A stretch of DNA of 64,000 nucleotides from Variovorax paradoxus (GCF_009498455.1 NZ_CP045644.1:4405001-4469000); one strand, 5' to 3'. Positions 9,143 to 18,713 are shown, counted from the stretch's first letter. The notes: generated by a model not told the origin, from the sequence alone. Program-made: numbers and translations.

Positions 9143-9631
9143 TTACTTGAGCGGAATCGGCGTGCCGCGATCGACCGGCACGGCCGTGATGCTGTTCTTG
9201 GGCGAGCCGTCGATCAGCAGGTCGGAGTAGGTCAGGTAGACCAGCGTGTTGCGCTTGGGATCGACCATGCGCACCACGCGCAGGCGCTTGAAGAGCACCG
9301 ACAGGCGTTCGGTGTAGACCTCTTCGCGCTTGGGCAGCGGCTGCGTGATGCTCACCGGGCCGACCTGGCGGCAGGCAATGGAGGCTTCGGCCTTGTCCTC
9401 GGCCACGCCGAAGGCACCGGCGATGCCGCCGGTCTTGGCGCGCGAGACATAGCAGGTCACGCCGCTGACCTTGGGGTCGTCGTAGGCCTCGATCACGATC
9501 TTGTGGTCGGGGCCGATGAGCTTGAAGGCCGTGTCGACCTCGCCCACCGTCTCCGCCTTGGCCGCCGAGGCCGCGAGTGCAAAGCCGAGGCTGGCGCCGC
9601 AGAGGAGGGTGGCGCGGAGGGTCTTGATCAT
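9143..9631 (-). CDS. creA: CreA family periplasmic protein
   Basis: A 162-residue protein starting at MIKTLRATLL, with a signal peptide cut near AAKAE (about residue 26). The mature part has the CreA pattern: ETVGEVDTAFKLIGPDHKI, VTCYVSRAKTGG, and VFKRLRVVRMVD-like residues near the C-terminus. CreA is a widespread exported protein of unknown biochemical role, named for its position beside creBC in E. coli. The frame is open further upstream into the Nudix gene, but the signal peptide fixes the start at 9631. It lies 11 nt downstream of the Nudix stop, so the two probably form an operon. Confidence 0.85.
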   Translation of the reverse strand: MIKTLRATLLCGASLGFALAASAAKAETVGEVDTAFKLIGPDHKIVIEAYDDPKVSGVTCYVSRAKTGGIAGAFGVAEDKAEASIACRQVGPVSITQPLPKREEVYTERLSVLFKRLRVVRMVDPKRNTLVYLTYSDLLIDGSPKNSITAVPVDRGTPIPLK

Positions 9632-9642
9632 GGAGAAATTCG

Positions 9643-10194
9643 TCAAACGATGCTGAGTTCGTGCACGCGGTCGAAGCTGCCCCGCTTGCGGTCTTCGAAG
9701 AAGTGTTCGAGCGCCTGGCGCACGGTGCGAAAGGCGATCTCGTCCCAGGGAATTTCTTCCTCGGTGAACAGGCGCGCCTCGATGGTTTCGTGGCCGGGGT
9801 CGAAGCGGTCGTCGAGCAGGCGGGCGCGGTAGAACAGGTGCACCTGGCCCACGCGCACGACGCTGATCATGGCGAACAGGCCCTGCATCTCGAAGTTGGC
9901 GCCGGCCTCTTCGTTGGTCTCGCGGGCCGCGCCTTCGGCGGTGGTTTCCTCGAGCTCCATGAAGCCCGCGGGCAGCGTCCACTTGCCCCAGCGCGGCTCG
10001 ATGTTGCGCTTGCACAGCAGCACCTTGTCGCCCAGCACGGGGATGGTGCCGACCACGTTCAGCGGGTTCTCGTAGTGGATCGTGTGGCAGGCCGGGCACA
10101 CCGCGCGCTGCTTGGTGTCGCCGTCGTCCGGCACGCGGTAGACCACCGCCGTGCCGCAGTTCTTGCAATGCTTGATGGGGACGCGAAGGAGCAT
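9643..10194 (-). CDS. Nudix hydrolase with N-terminal zinc ribbon
   Basis: A 183-residue enzyme. Four cysteines (Cys10, Cys13, Cys33, Cys36) form a zinc ribbon. The Nudix box spans residues 77-99, from GFMELEE to REtNEEAGA, with the REtNEE core that binds the metal and polarises water. This zinc-ribbon/Nudix pairing resembles NudC-like NADH pyrophosphatases and related ADP-ribose or nucleotide-sugar hydrolases. It lacks the larger N-terminal domain of true NudC, so the exact nucleotide substrate is open. It precedes creA on the same strand. Confidence 0.85.
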   Translation of the reverse strand: MLLRVPIKHCKNCGTAVVYRVPDDGDTKQRAVCPACHTIHYENPLNVVGTIPVLGDKVLLCKRNIEPRWGKWTLPAGFMELEETTAEGAARETNEEAGANFEMQGLFAMISVVRVGQVHLFYRARLLDDRFDPGHETIEARLFTEEEIPWDEIAFRTVRQALEHFFEDRKRGSFDRVHELSIV

Positions 10195-10214
10195 GAAGCG
10201 GGACCGCGCGGGCG

Positions 10215-10916
10215 TCAGGCGATCTTCACGGTCAGCGCGGGCAGGCCGGCCACCTGGCCCACCAGCGTGTCGCCGGCCACCACGGCCGCGACGCCCTCGG
10301 GCGTGCCCGTGAAGATCAGGTCGCCGGGTTGCAGCTCCCAGGCGGCCGACAGGTGCTCGATGGTTTCGGCCACGTTCCAGATCAGCTTGCTCACGGTGCT
10401 GCGCTGGCGGTCTTCGCCGTTCACCTGCAGCGAGATTTCGGCCTGCTCGGCGTTGCCGGCCTGCGCCACCGGAACGATCGGGCCGATGGGCGCGCTCTGC
10501 TCGAAGCTCTTGCCGATGTCCCAGGGGCGGCCCTGCTTCTTCATGTCGTTCTGCAGGTCGCGGCGCGTCATGTCCAGGCCGACGGCGTAGCCGTAGATGT
10601 GCTTGTGCGCGTCGGCGGCCAAGATGTTCTTGCCGCCCGTGCCGATGGCCACCACGAGCTCGATCTCGTGGTGCAGGTTCTTCGTGAGCGTGGGGTAGGC
10701 CATGGTGCCGGTCTGGCCGGCATCGACCGTCACCAGCGCGTCGGCCGGCTTCATGAAGAAGAAGGGCGGCTCGCGGCCGGTGAAACCCATTTCCTTGGCG
10801 TGATCTTCGTAGTTGCGGCCCACGCAGTAGATGCGGTGCACCGGAAAGCGGGCGGGCTGACCGACGACCGGCACCGAAACGGTGGCGGGCGGGGCAAAAA
10901 CAAACTCGGAAGCCAT
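10215..10916 (-). CDS. Fumarylacetoacetate hydrolase family protein (fumarylpyruvate hydrolase-like)
   Basis: A 233-residue FAH-superfamily enzyme beginning MASEFVFAPP, with AAGGA placed just upstream of the ATG. Family landmarks are CVGRNYEDHAKEMG (about 31-44), FMKPADALV (55-62), the metal-binding LHHEIELVV with Glu84 and Glu86, the aspartate in GYAVGLDMT, and the C-terminal GDLIFTGTPEGV. It resembles NagK-type fumarylpyruvate hydrolases of gentisate breakdown, which split fumarylpyruvate to fumarate and pyruvate. A zeta-class isomerase gene lies 1.1 kb away on the other strand, but no gentisate dioxygenase is nearby, so the exact substrate is uncertain. Confidence 0.85.
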   Translation of the reverse strand: MASEFVFAPPATVSVPVVGQPARFPVHRIYCVGRNYEDHAKEMGFTGREPPFFFMKPADALVTVDAGQTGTMAYPTLTKNLHHEIELVVAIGTGGKNILAADAHKHIYGYAVGLDMTRRDLQNDMKKQGRPWDIGKSFEQSAPIGPIVPVAQAGNAEQAEISLQVNGEDRQRSTVSKLIWNVAETIEHLSAAWELQPGDLIFTGTPEGVAAVVAGDTLVGQVAGLPALTVKIA

Positions 10917-11079
10917 GGAAAGGTGTCCTTTTTCAGCGAAACGGGAGGGGAGACCGGCAGTGTGCCAGAGGCGGCACGCCCTTGCCGGCACGCCGGACCC
11001 GGGATTTTGCGGCGGCCCACAATAGGCGCTTCTGCGCGTTTCCCCGACCCTTTTCCTTCCCGTTCCACCTCGCTTCACC

Positions 11080-11994
11080 ATGCCCATCCGACTCGGCAAA
11101 GCCGGCAAGGCCACCGCCTTCAACGAACTCGGTCGCGAACGCGACGATGCCGGCGACGCCGAAGGCGCCCTGGCCGCCTACGCGCAGGCCAGCGCCATCC
11201 ATCCGTACTGGTCGGCGCCCTGGTACAACGCCGGGCTCATCCACAAGTACCGCGGCGAATGGGCCGCCTCGCTGCAGGCCAACGAGCGCGCCGTGCAGTG
11301 CGAGCCGCGCCACGAAGGCGCGCTCTGGAACCTCGGCATCGCGGCCACCGCGCTGGGCGACTGGCCCACGGCGCGGCGCGCATGGCGGCAGTACGGCATC
11401 GGCATTCCTGAAGGCGAAGGACCGGTCGACTATTTCGTCGGCCTGACACCGATCCGCGTGCACGGCGACGAGGGCACCGAGGTGGTGTGGGCCGACCGCA
11501 TCGACCCGGCGCGCGCCATCCTGCGCAACGTGCCCACGCCCGCCTGCGGCCACCGCTACGGCGACCTGGTGCTGCACGACGGCGCGCCCAACGGCTACCG
11601 GCTGCGCGGCGAACGCGAGGTGCCGGTGTTCGATGCGCTCGAGCTGATTGCGCCGTCGGCGCACGCGACCTACGAGGTCTCGGTGGAAGGCGTGAGCTCG
11701 GAAGACATCGAGGCGCTGGTGCAGCGCTTCAAGGCCGCCGATGGCTTCGCCGAGAACTGGACCGACAGCATGGAGATGCTCTGCCGCGCCTGCTCCGAAG
11801 GCCGCCCCTTCGGCGAGGGCCGGCACAACCACGGCGCCGACGAGGCGCCCGGCACGCTCGGGCCGTGGCGCCTGGGCATCGCCTCGCGCGAAGAAGCCGC
11901 GGCGCGCGAGCTGCTCGACACGTGGCAACAAGAAAACCCCGACGCCCGGCTGCACGATTTCCGCTGCGTGCTCCCGGCCACACCCCGCTCCTGA
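11080..11994 (+). CDS. Tetratricopeptide-repeat protein
   Basis: A 304-residue cytoplasmic protein. Residues 10-110 hold about three TPR units, recognisable by AFNELGRERDDAGDAEGALA, APWYNAGLIHKYRGEWAASL and ALWNLGIAATALGDWPTARR. These form a helical protein-binding scaffold. The C-terminal ~190 residues are a conserved but unnamed domain containing HRYGDLVLHDG and the segment MEMLCRACSEGRPFGEGRHN, with two cysteines near each other. It is divergent from the FAH-family gene and lies 34 nt upstream of the maiA-like gene, so it may share an operon with it. I cannot assign a specific function. Confidence 0.75.
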   Translation: MPIRLGKAGKATAFNELGRERDDAGDAEGALAAYAQASAIHPYWSAPWYNAGLIHKYRGEWAASLQANERAVQCEPRHEGALWNLGIAATALGDWPTARRAWRQYGIGIPEGEGPVDYFVGLTPIRVHGDEGTEVVWADRIDPARAILRNVPTPACGHRYGDLVLHDGAPNGYRLRGEREVPVFDALELIAPSAHATYEVSVEGVSSEDIEALVQRFKAADGFAENWTDSMEMLCRACSEGRPFGEGRHNHGADEAPGTLGPWRLGIASREEAAARELLDTWQQENPDARLHDFRCVLPATPRS

Positions 11995-12028
11995 AGGTGA
12001 AGTTCAAGGGCGCTATCCTCGAGAAATC

Positions 12029-12667
12029 ATGAAGCTGCATAACTACTTTCGCTCCTCCGCCTCGTTCCGCGTGCGCATCGCGCTTCAGCTGAAGGGCCTC
12101 GATTACGACTACGTGCCCGTGCACATCGCGCGCGGCGACCACCGCACCGGTCCGTTCTCGGCGATCTCGGCCGACATGCTCGTGCCGCTGCTCGAAGACG
12201 AAGGCGAGCGCTTCTCGCAGTCGATGGCCATCATCGAATACCTCGACGAAGTGCATCCCGAGCCGGCGCTGCTGCCGACCGACCCGGTGGGCCGTGCGCA
12301 CGTGCGTGCGCTGGCGCAGTCGATTGCCTGCGAGATCCATCCGCTGAACAACCTGCGCGTGCTCAAGTACCTCGTGAAGGAACTGAAGGTCGACGACGAA
12401 GCCAAGAACACCTGGTACCGCCACTGGGTGCGCGAAGGCCTGCTGTCCTTCGAGCGCCAGCTCGCGCAGCACCCGGGCGGCACCTACTGCTGGGGCGACA
12501 CGCCGACCATCGCCGACTGCTGTCTCGTGCCGCAGATCTTCAACGGCCGCCGTTTCGACTGCGACTTCAGCGGCCTGCCGCGCACCATGGCCGCCTTCGA
12601 CGCCTGCATGAAGCTCGACGCCTTCCAGCGCGCGCAGCCTTCGCAGTCGCCCGACGCCGAGCCCTGA
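12029..12667 (+). CDS. maiA: Maleylacetoacetate / maleylpyruvate isomerase (zeta-class GST)
   Basis: A 212-residue zeta-class glutathione transferase. The active-site motif SSASFRVRIAL (residues 9-19) matches the SSxSxRVRIAL signature that places glutathione for cis-trans isomerisation. The mid region shows QSMAIIEYLDEVHPEPALLP, which closes the thioredoxin-like domain, and the C-terminal helical domain follows with INPL-type IHPLNNLRV. The enzyme converts maleylacetoacetate (tyrosine route) or maleylpyruvate (gentisate route) to the fumaryl isomer. The frame is open upstream into the TPR gene, but the conserved N-terminus MKLHNYFRSS sets the start. Confidence 0.9.
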   Translation: MKLHNYFRSSASFRVRIALQLKGLDYDYVPVHIARGDHRTGPFSAISADMLVPLLEDEGERFSQSMAIIEYLDEVHPEPALLPTDPVGRAHVRALAQSIACEIHPLNNLRVLKYLVKELKVDDEAKNTWYRHWVREGLLSFERQLAQHPGGTYCWGDTPTIADCCLVPQIFNGRRFDCDFSGLPRTMAAFDACMKLDAFQRAQPSQSPDAEP

Positions 12668-12681
12668 GCAGGCACGTCGCG

Positions 12682-13437
12682 ATGAATCCGCAATGGCTGG
12701 TGCCCGAGTGGCCAGCGCCATCGAACGTGCGCGCGCTGTGCACCACGCGCGACGGCGGGGTGTCGGCCGGGCGCTATGACAGCTTGAACCTTGGCGATCA
12801 CGTGGCCGACGATGCCGCGCACGTCGCCGAAAACCGCCGCCGGCTGCAGCAGGCAATCGGCACGCAGCCGGTGTTCCTGCAGCAGGTGCATGGCACGGGG
12901 CTGGTGTCGCTCGACGATGCGGTGCAAGACGGCACCGTCGCCGATGCCTGCACCGCCACGACCACCGCGCGCGCCTGCACGGTCATGGTGGCCGACTGCC
13001 TGCCCGTGCTCTTCACCGACGCACGCGGCCGTCGCGTGGCCGCTGCGCATGCGGGCTGGCGCGGGCTGGCCGGCGGTGTGCTCGAACAGACCGTGCGCGC
13101 CTTCGCACAAGACGACGATGGCGCACCGCGCCTCATGGCCTGGCTCGGCCCCTGCATCGGCCCGAAGGCCTTCGAGGTCGGGGCCGAGGTCAAGGCCGCC
13201 TTCGAGGCGCAGTCGCCCGAAGCGGCGTCGTGCTTCACGCCCGCTGCGGCCGATGGCAAGTGGCTGGCCGACCTGCCTGCGCTCGCGCGGCAGCGGCTGC
13301 GTGCGGCGGGTGTCGAGTCGCTCCATGGCAACGACAGCGGCGATGCGTGGTGCACCGTCGCGCAGCCGTCACGGTTCTTTTCGCACCGGCGCGACGGCGT
13401 CAGCGGGCGTTTCGCTGCGCTGGTCTGGAAGGTCTGA
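12682..13437 (+). CDS. pgeF: Peptidoglycan editing factor PgeF (YfiH, multicopper-laccase domain)
   Basis: A 251-residue YfiH-family protein. The metal site is clear: QQVHG (His70), ADCLPVLF (Cys106) and AAHAGWRGL (His123), together with GPCIG near residue 157 and the C-terminal SRFFSHRRDGVSGR. The family trims wrongly incorporated L-serine from the muropeptide precursor and has been tied to purine nucleoside phosphorylase or phenol oxidase activity. It begins 14 nt after the maiA stop. Its last 69 nt overlap the end of the convergent small membrane-protein gene. Confidence 0.9.
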   Translation: MNPQWLVPEWPAPSNVRALCTTRDGGVSAGRYDSLNLGDHVADDAAHVAENRRRLQQAIGTQPVFLQQVHGTGLVSLDDAVQDGTVADACTATTTARACTVMVADCLPVLFTDARGRRVAAAHAGWRGLAGGVLEQTVRAFAQDDDGAPRLMAWLGPCIGPKAFEVGAEVKAAFEAQSPEAASCFTPAAADGKWLADLPALARQRLRAAGVESLHGNDSGDAWCTVAQPSRFFSHRRDGVSGRFAALVWKV

Positions 13438-13689
13438 ACCTGCAGCTTCCGCGGCGGCGCGGCGCGCGGCTTCCTGGGCCTGAGCCTGGGCCTGTGCTTC
13501 GCGTTCCTTGATCGCCCGCCGGCGCGCCGGCGTGGCCATCAGGTAGATCACCAGCGCCACCGGCGCCAGGCCGTACAGAAGGAAGGTGACGAGGGCGCCC
13601 AGCACCGTGCCCGTGGTGTTGGTGGCCTCGGCCACCGCCATCATCACGGCCACATAGAGCCAGCCGATCACGATCAAATGGATGAACAC
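13369..13689 (-). CDS. Small membrane protein of unknown function (106 aa)
   Basis: The product starts at a GTG (MFIHLIVIGWLYVAVMMAV) and has two predicted membrane helices, about residues 3-20 and 31-50. A basic segment (TPARRRAIKERE) follows, then an Ala/Gln-rich coiled tail. The topology suggests an inner-membrane protein with a cytoplasmic tail. No family with known function is recognised. The 3' end overlaps pgeF in the opposite direction by 69 nt; the overlapped part encodes only the low-complexity tail, so that tail is under loose constraint. Confidence 0.6.
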   Translation of the reverse strand: MFIHLIVIGWLYVAVMMAVAEATNTTGTVLGALVTFLLYGLAPVALVIYLMATPARRRAIKEREAQAQAQAQEAARRAAAEAAGSDLPDQRSETPADAVAPVRKEP

Positions 13690-13815
13690 AGGCAGAGACG
13701 TTTCGTTTCAATGGATTAGTGAAAGCGCGGCGTTGTGAGTGCCTTGCGAATGCAGCATACTCAAAACACGCAAGCCATCCGTTCGTATCGACCCAGGCCA
13801 CGGCCAGGAGACATG

Positions 13816-15588
13816 ATGAAGCAAGAAGACACGGGGGCCGATGCGTTCGCGCCCCTTCAAAAAGCCCTCACGCAGGGCTGGACCCAGGCCATGGAGGCTT
13901 TCCAGAAAGCTGGGGGCCCAGGAGGCACCGCCGCTTTCGACATCGGCGGCACGCCGCTATGGCAATTGCCTCAGATGCCACAGTTCCCGGGTGCGGCCGG
14001 CATGCCCGAACTGCCCAAGTTCTCCATCGATCCCGAGCAGCTCCAGTCGATCCAGCAGCAGTACCTGAGCGACGCCACCGACCTCTGGCGCCGCGGCTTC
14101 GGTGCCCGCCCCGAGGGCGACAAGCGCTTTGCCGCCGAAGCCTGGGGCAGCAACCCGATGGCGGCTTTCTCGGCCGCCGTGTACCTGCTCAACGGGCGCA
14201 CCATGATGCGCATGGCCGAGGCCATCGATGCCGACGACAAGACCAAGGCGCGCCTGCGCTTCGCGGTCGAGCAATGGATGGCGGCGGCATCGCCCAGCAA
14301 CTCGCTCGCCTTCAACGCCGAGGCGCAGAAGAAAGCCATCGACACGCAGGGCGAGAGCATCGCCAAGGGCATCCAGAACCTGCTGCACGACATGAAGCAG
14401 GGCCATGTGAGCATGACCGACGAAAGCGCCTTTGAAGTGGGGCGCAACGTCGCCACCACCGAAGGCGCCGTGGTGTTCGAGAACGAATATTTCCAGCTGC
14501 TCGAATACAAGCCGCTCACCGCCAAGGTGTACGAGCGGCCGTTCCTGCTGGTGCCGCCGTGCATCAACAAGTTCTACATCCTCGACCTGCAGCCCGACAA
14601 CTCGCTCATTCGTTATGCGAACACGCAAGGCCACCGCGTGTTCGTGGTGAGCTGGCGCAACCCCGACGAGTCGATGGCCCAGGCCACCTGGGACGACTAC
14701 ATCGAGAACGCCGCCATCAAGGCCATCCATACCGTGCAGGAGATCAGCGGCAGCAAGCAGATCAACACGCTGGGCTTCTGCGTGGGCGGCACCATCCTGA
14801 GCACCGCGCTGGCCGTGCTCGCGGCGCGCGGCGAGAAGCCGGCCGCATCGGTCACGCTGCTGACCACCTTTCTCGATTTCAGCGACACCGGCATCCTCGA
14901 CATCTTCGTGGACGAGCCCATGGTGGCGTACCGCGAAATGCAGCTGGGCAAGGGCGGCCTGCTGCCCGGCGGCGACCTCGCCTCGACCTTCAGCTTCCTG
15001 CGCCCGAACGACCTGGTGTGGAACTACGTGGTCGGCAACTACCTCAAGGGTGAGACCCCGCCGGCCTTCGACCTGCTGTACTGGAACAGCGACGCGACCA
15101 ACCTGCCGGGCCCGTTCTACGCCTGGTACCTGCGCAACACGTACCACGAGAACAAGCTGGCCAAGCCCGGCGCGCTCACCGTGTGCGGTGAGAAGGTCGA
15201 CCTCGGCAAGATCGACATTCCGGCCTACCTCTACGGCTCGCGCGAAGACCACATCGTGCCCATTGGCGGCGCCTACGCGTCCACGCAGTTGCTCACGGGC
15301 AAGAAGCGCTTCGTGATGGGCGCCTCGGGCCACATCGCCGGCGTGATCAACCCGCCCGCCAAGAACAAGCGCAGCCACTGGCTGCGCGAGGACGGCAAGT
15401 TTCCCAAGACCCAGCCCGAATGGCTGGCCGGCGCGCAGGAGCAGCCGGGCAGCTGGTGGACCGACTGGGCACAATGGCTCAAGGGCCACGCGGGCAAGCA
15501 GATCCCCGCGCCCAAGGGCTACGGCAACGGCAAGGCCTACAAGGCCATCGAACCGGCGCCGGGACGCTACGTGAAGGCCAAGGCCTGA
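13816..15588 (+). CDS. phaC: Class I poly(3-hydroxyalkanoate) synthase PhaC
   Basis: A 590-residue class I PHA synthase, which polymerises 3-hydroxybutyryl-CoA at the surface of storage granules. The lipase-like box GFCVGG holds the nucleophile at Cys322. The catalytic Asp lies in SREDHIVP and the His in ASGHIAGVINPP near the C-terminus. Length matches Cupriavidus PhaC (589 aa). Two ATGs are adjacent (13813, 13816); AGGAG at 13806-13810 is better spaced for the second. A longer open frame starts upstream at 13735 but lacks family similarity. phaA follows after 61 nt, forming a phaCA operon ended by a strong terminator. Confidence 0.95.
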   Translation: MKQEDTGADAFAPLQKALTQGWTQAMEAFQKAGGPGGTAAFDIGGTPLWQLPQMPQFPGAAGMPELPKFSIDPEQLQSIQQQYLSDATDLWRRGFGARPEGDKRFAAEAWGSNPMAAFSAAVYLLNGRTMMRMAEAIDADDKTKARLRFAVEQWMAAASPSNSLAFNAEAQKKAIDTQGESIAKGIQNLLHDMKQGHVSMTDESAFEVGRNVATTEGAVVFENEYFQLLEYKPLTAKVYERPFLLVPPCINKFYILDLQPDNSLIRYANTQGHRVFVVSWRNPDESMAQATWDDYIENAAIKAIHTVQEISGSKQINTLGFCVGGTILSTALAVLAARGEKPAASVTLLTTFLDFSDTGILDIFVDEPMVAYREMQLGKGGLLPGGDLASTFSFLRPNDLVWNYVVGNYLKGETPPAFDLLYWNSDATNLPGPFYAWYLRNTYHENKLAKPGALTVCGEKVDLGKIDIPAYLYGSREDHIVPIGGAYASTQLLTGKKRFVMGASGHIAGVINPPAKNKRSHWLREDGKFPKTQPEWLAGAQEQPGSWWTDWAQWLKGHAGKQIPAPKGYGNGKAYKAIEPAPGRYVKAKA

Positions 15589-15649
15589 ACGGGCGCCAGC
15601 TCCCGCACAACAGCAACCGATTTCAAATCACCTCAACGGAGAGAACCTC

Positions 15650-16828
<1,179 letters not shown>

Positions 16829-16853
16829 GACTGATCACCGGGTGAACCGGTAC

Positions 16854-16905
16854 AGGGAGGGGAGGCAGGGGCTCGACACGGGCTGCTGCCTCCTCTCCCT
16901 TTTTT
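16854..16905 (+). terminator. Rho-independent terminator of phaCA
   Basis: A long GC-rich hairpin pairs AGGGAGGGGAGGCAG (16854-16868) with CTGCCTCCTCTCCCT (16886-16900), with one or two mismatches, followed at once by a run of six T. It lies 26 nt behind the phaA stop. Confidence 0.85.
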
Positions 16906-16936
16906 GTGTCCGCTGTGCGCGGGTCTCGCTTGCCGA

Positions 16937-17122
16937 TTACTTCGACCGGTCCGAATCCACGAGGTCCCAGGCCAGCCCTGCGAGCCAGCCGATGCCCACC
17001 AGCCACGCGCCGACGTGCACGGTGTCGATGTCGACGGGAGCCAGCCAATGCACCAGCAACGCGATCAGCAGCCCGGCGATGGCGCCGAGGCAGGACCAGG
17101 GGGAGCTGAGGGCTTCGAGCAT
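16937..17122 (-). CDS. Small membrane protein (61 aa), unknown function
   Basis: From the ATG at 17122 the product begins MLEALSSPWSCLGAIAG and has two hydrophobic segments, about residues 11-28 and 38-54. The tail DLVDSDRSK is charged. A longer version from a TTG at 17197 is possible. It has no recognised family. The end lies close to the phaCA terminator, which may serve both directions. Support is moderate and rests on membrane topology and codon usage. Confidence 0.5.
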   Translation of the reverse strand: MLEALSSPWSCLGAIAGLLIALLVHWLAPVDIDTVHVGAWLVGIGWLAGLAWDLVDSDRSK

Positions 17123-17262
17123 GTCAGGGCGACTGTAGCGGCCGTCTTTCGCGCCCGCGCCGGTCGATTTGGGCGCACTGAGAACCTTTGGATTCAATCA
17201 AGCGGCAGGCGCCCGAGCGGCGGTTCCATTTGTTCACCGCTCAAAAATTGAGCAATGTGTCG

Positions 17263-17346
17263 AATCCCTTTGTAAAACAACAACTTGCATTCGTTTTACA
17301 AAGCTCCACCCCAGTTACCCCCAAAGTTGCCCACAGAAAGTGGGGA
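17263..17346. repeat. 84-bp repeated element, copy 1
   Basis: This copy contains a perfect inverted repeat, TTTGTAAAAC (17269-17278) with GTTTTACAAA (17293-17302). It is followed by TTACCCCCAAAGTTGCCCAC and AGAAAGTGGGGA. It aligns without gaps to copy 2, 247 bp further on, at 66 of 84 positions by my hand count. The AGTTG(TG/CC)CACAG core resembles a degenerate DnaA-box-like motif but does not match the consensus. Confidence 0.7.
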
Positions 17347-17509
17347 TTGAAGCGGACTTCTGCACAACCGGCGGCAAGTCGTTGGTTTCAAAGGGCGGCC
17401 TAGCACAGGCAACCCCCTGTTTTTTCGCTTGACTTTCTTGTTTTGCAGCCATTTTGGGACCTCCTGGCCGCCAGAGTTGTGCACTGCAAAATTTTTAAGC
17501 AGACTAACT

Positions 17510-17593
17510 ATTCCCCTTATAAAACAACAGCTTGCGATGGCTTTACAACGCGACCCCTGACTTACCCCCAAAGTTGTGCACAGAAAATGGGGA
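17510..17593. repeat. 84-bp repeated element, copy 2
   Basis: This is the second copy of the element at 17263-17346. Its stem is imperfect (TTATAAAAC with GCTTTACAA). The right half, TTACCCCCAAAGTTG then CACAGAAA and TGGGGA, is almost unchanged. It lies just before the end of the convergent LysR gene. Confidence 0.7.
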
Positions 17594-17607
17594 AGACATC
17601 GGGTTTC

Positions 17608-18564
17608 TCACAAGCCACCTGCAAGTGCCTGTTTTTGGCCGGAAATCGGGCCGTCAGGCGGTTCGGCCTGCGCGTCGGAATAGTGTCGGCACAGCGTCTC
17701 GACCAGCGCCTGCGCGTACACGGGCAGGGCGGCGCGATCGCGCACGAGCAGGTAGCGCTCGCGCACGCACCACGGGTCGCTGAGTTCGACCAGCGCGAGC
17801 TGCATGCTCTCCTGGTTGCGCCGCGCGGCCGACTCCGGCACCACGCCGATGCCCACGCCGCTGCCGATCATCCGGCACATGGCGTCGAAGCTGCCGAGCT
17901 GGATGCGCAGCTTCTGGCGCTTGCCCAGGTTGTCGGTGATCTGCCCCAGGAAGGCCTGCAGCGTGCTGCCTTGCTGCATGCCGATGGCGTCTTCGTCGAG
18001 CGTCTCGGCGAACGAGATGCGGCGGCGCCGCGCAAAGCGGTGCTGGCGCGAGGTGACGAGCACCAGCCGGTCGGTGCTGAAGTGGATGGTGTCCAGGCCC
18101 AGCGTGTCCATCTGGCCGGCGACGATGCCGATGTCGGCGCGTCCGTCGCGCACGCCGCGCGGGATCTGAGCATTCGGTTTTTCCTGAAGGTCGACGTTGA
18201 TGCGCGGGTTGGCGGCCAGGAAGCCGGGCAGGATCTCTGGCAGGAAATCGGTCACCGCCGTGGTGTTGGCGAACACGCGCAGGTGGCCGCGCAGCCCGCC
18301 GCCGTACTCGAGCAGATCGGCACGCAGCTGGTCGGCCTGGTGCAGCACCAGCCGGGCATGGTGCAAAAAGGCTTCGCCCGGCGGCAGCAGTCGCACGCCG
18401 CGGGCCTCGCGCTGCAGCAGCTGCAGGCCGGCCTGGGTCTCGAGCGCCTTGATGCGCGCGCTGGCCGCGGCCAGCGACAGGTGCTGGCGCTCGGCCGCCC
18501 GCGTGAGGTTGCCGAGCTCGGCCGTGGCCACGAACAGGCGCAGGTCGGTGAGGTCGAAGAGCAT
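17608..18564 (-). CDS. LysR-type transcriptional regulator, divergent from the Bug/CoA-transferase cluster
   Basis: A 318-residue LysR-family regulator starting MLFDLTDLRLFVATAELGNL. The winged helix-turn-helix spans residues 1-60 (RAAERQHLSLAAASARIKAL) and the effector domain runs from about 90 to 300 (LRVFANTTAVTDFLPEIL, ADIGIVAGQ, GSGVGIGVVP). It is divergent from the Bug-MaoC-CoA-transferase-CitE-Bug genes; LysR regulators usually control the adjacent divergent operon in response to a pathway metabolite. An inverted repeat at 18585-18613 in the shared intergenic region is a candidate binding site. The open frame extends upstream of the ATG but without similarity. Confidence 0.88.
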   Translation of the reverse strand: MLFDLTDLRLFVATAELGNLTRAAERQHLSLAAASARIKALETQAGLQLLQREARGVRLLPPGEAFLHHARLVLHQADQLRADLLEYGGGLRGHLRVFANTTAVTDFLPEILPGFLAANPRINVDLQEKPNAQIPRGVRDGRADIGIVAGQMDTLGLDTIHFSTDRLVLVTSRQHRFARRRRISFAETLDEDAIGMQQGSTLQAFLGQITDNLGKRQKLRIQLGSFDAMCRMIGSGVGIGVVPESAARRNQESMQLALVELSDPWCVRERYLLVRDRAALPVYAQALVETLCRHYSDAQAEPPDGPISGQKQALAGGL

Positions 18565-18584
18565 GGGGCGATGGTAGCCAAGCC

Positions 18585-18613
18585 TTCGGAAATCCAGAAG
18601 CCTGGGTTCCGAA
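18585..18613. promoter_or_regulatory. Candidate LysR operator (inverted repeat)
   Basis: TTCGGAA (18585-18591) and TTCCGAA (18607-18613) form a perfect 7-bp inverted repeat with a 15-nt spacer. The spacer holds a smaller repeat, CCAG-AAGC-CTGG. It lies 21 nt upstream of the LysR start codon and before the divergent Bug gene, the usual place for LysR binding. Confidence 0.45.
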
Positions 18614-18713
18614 ATCGCAGATTGCGCAGGCGGGGCCGGCAGCAGACCATGCAGCCATGGAGACACAACACAAGCAACCAACCAGCGGATTAAGAGTCCG
18701 CTGTTCTATCCCG

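Larger units (their letters stand above)
17123..17607. other. 485-nt gene-free stretch, AT-richer than its surroundings
   Basis: I see no convincing gene here. The stretch holds a duplicated 84-bp element (listed separately). Between the copies is an 8-bp perfect inverted repeat, TTTTGCAG (17441-17448) with CTGCAAAA (17484-17491), enclosing another AGTTGTGCAC. The base composition differs visibly from the flanking genes. Confidence 0.6.

Noticed and set aside
17296..17571. A 91-codon minus-strand frame across the 84-bp repeats.
   Set aside because: It runs through both repeat copies and has a low-complexity, Cys/Arg-rich product with no start signal; the DNA repeat structure explains the region better.
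17263..17593. A chromosome replication origin, because of DnaA-box-like cores.
   Set aside because: The cores (TTGTGCACA, TTGCCCACA) differ from TTATCCACA at key positions, and no dnaA, dnaN, parAB or rpmH gene lies in the window.
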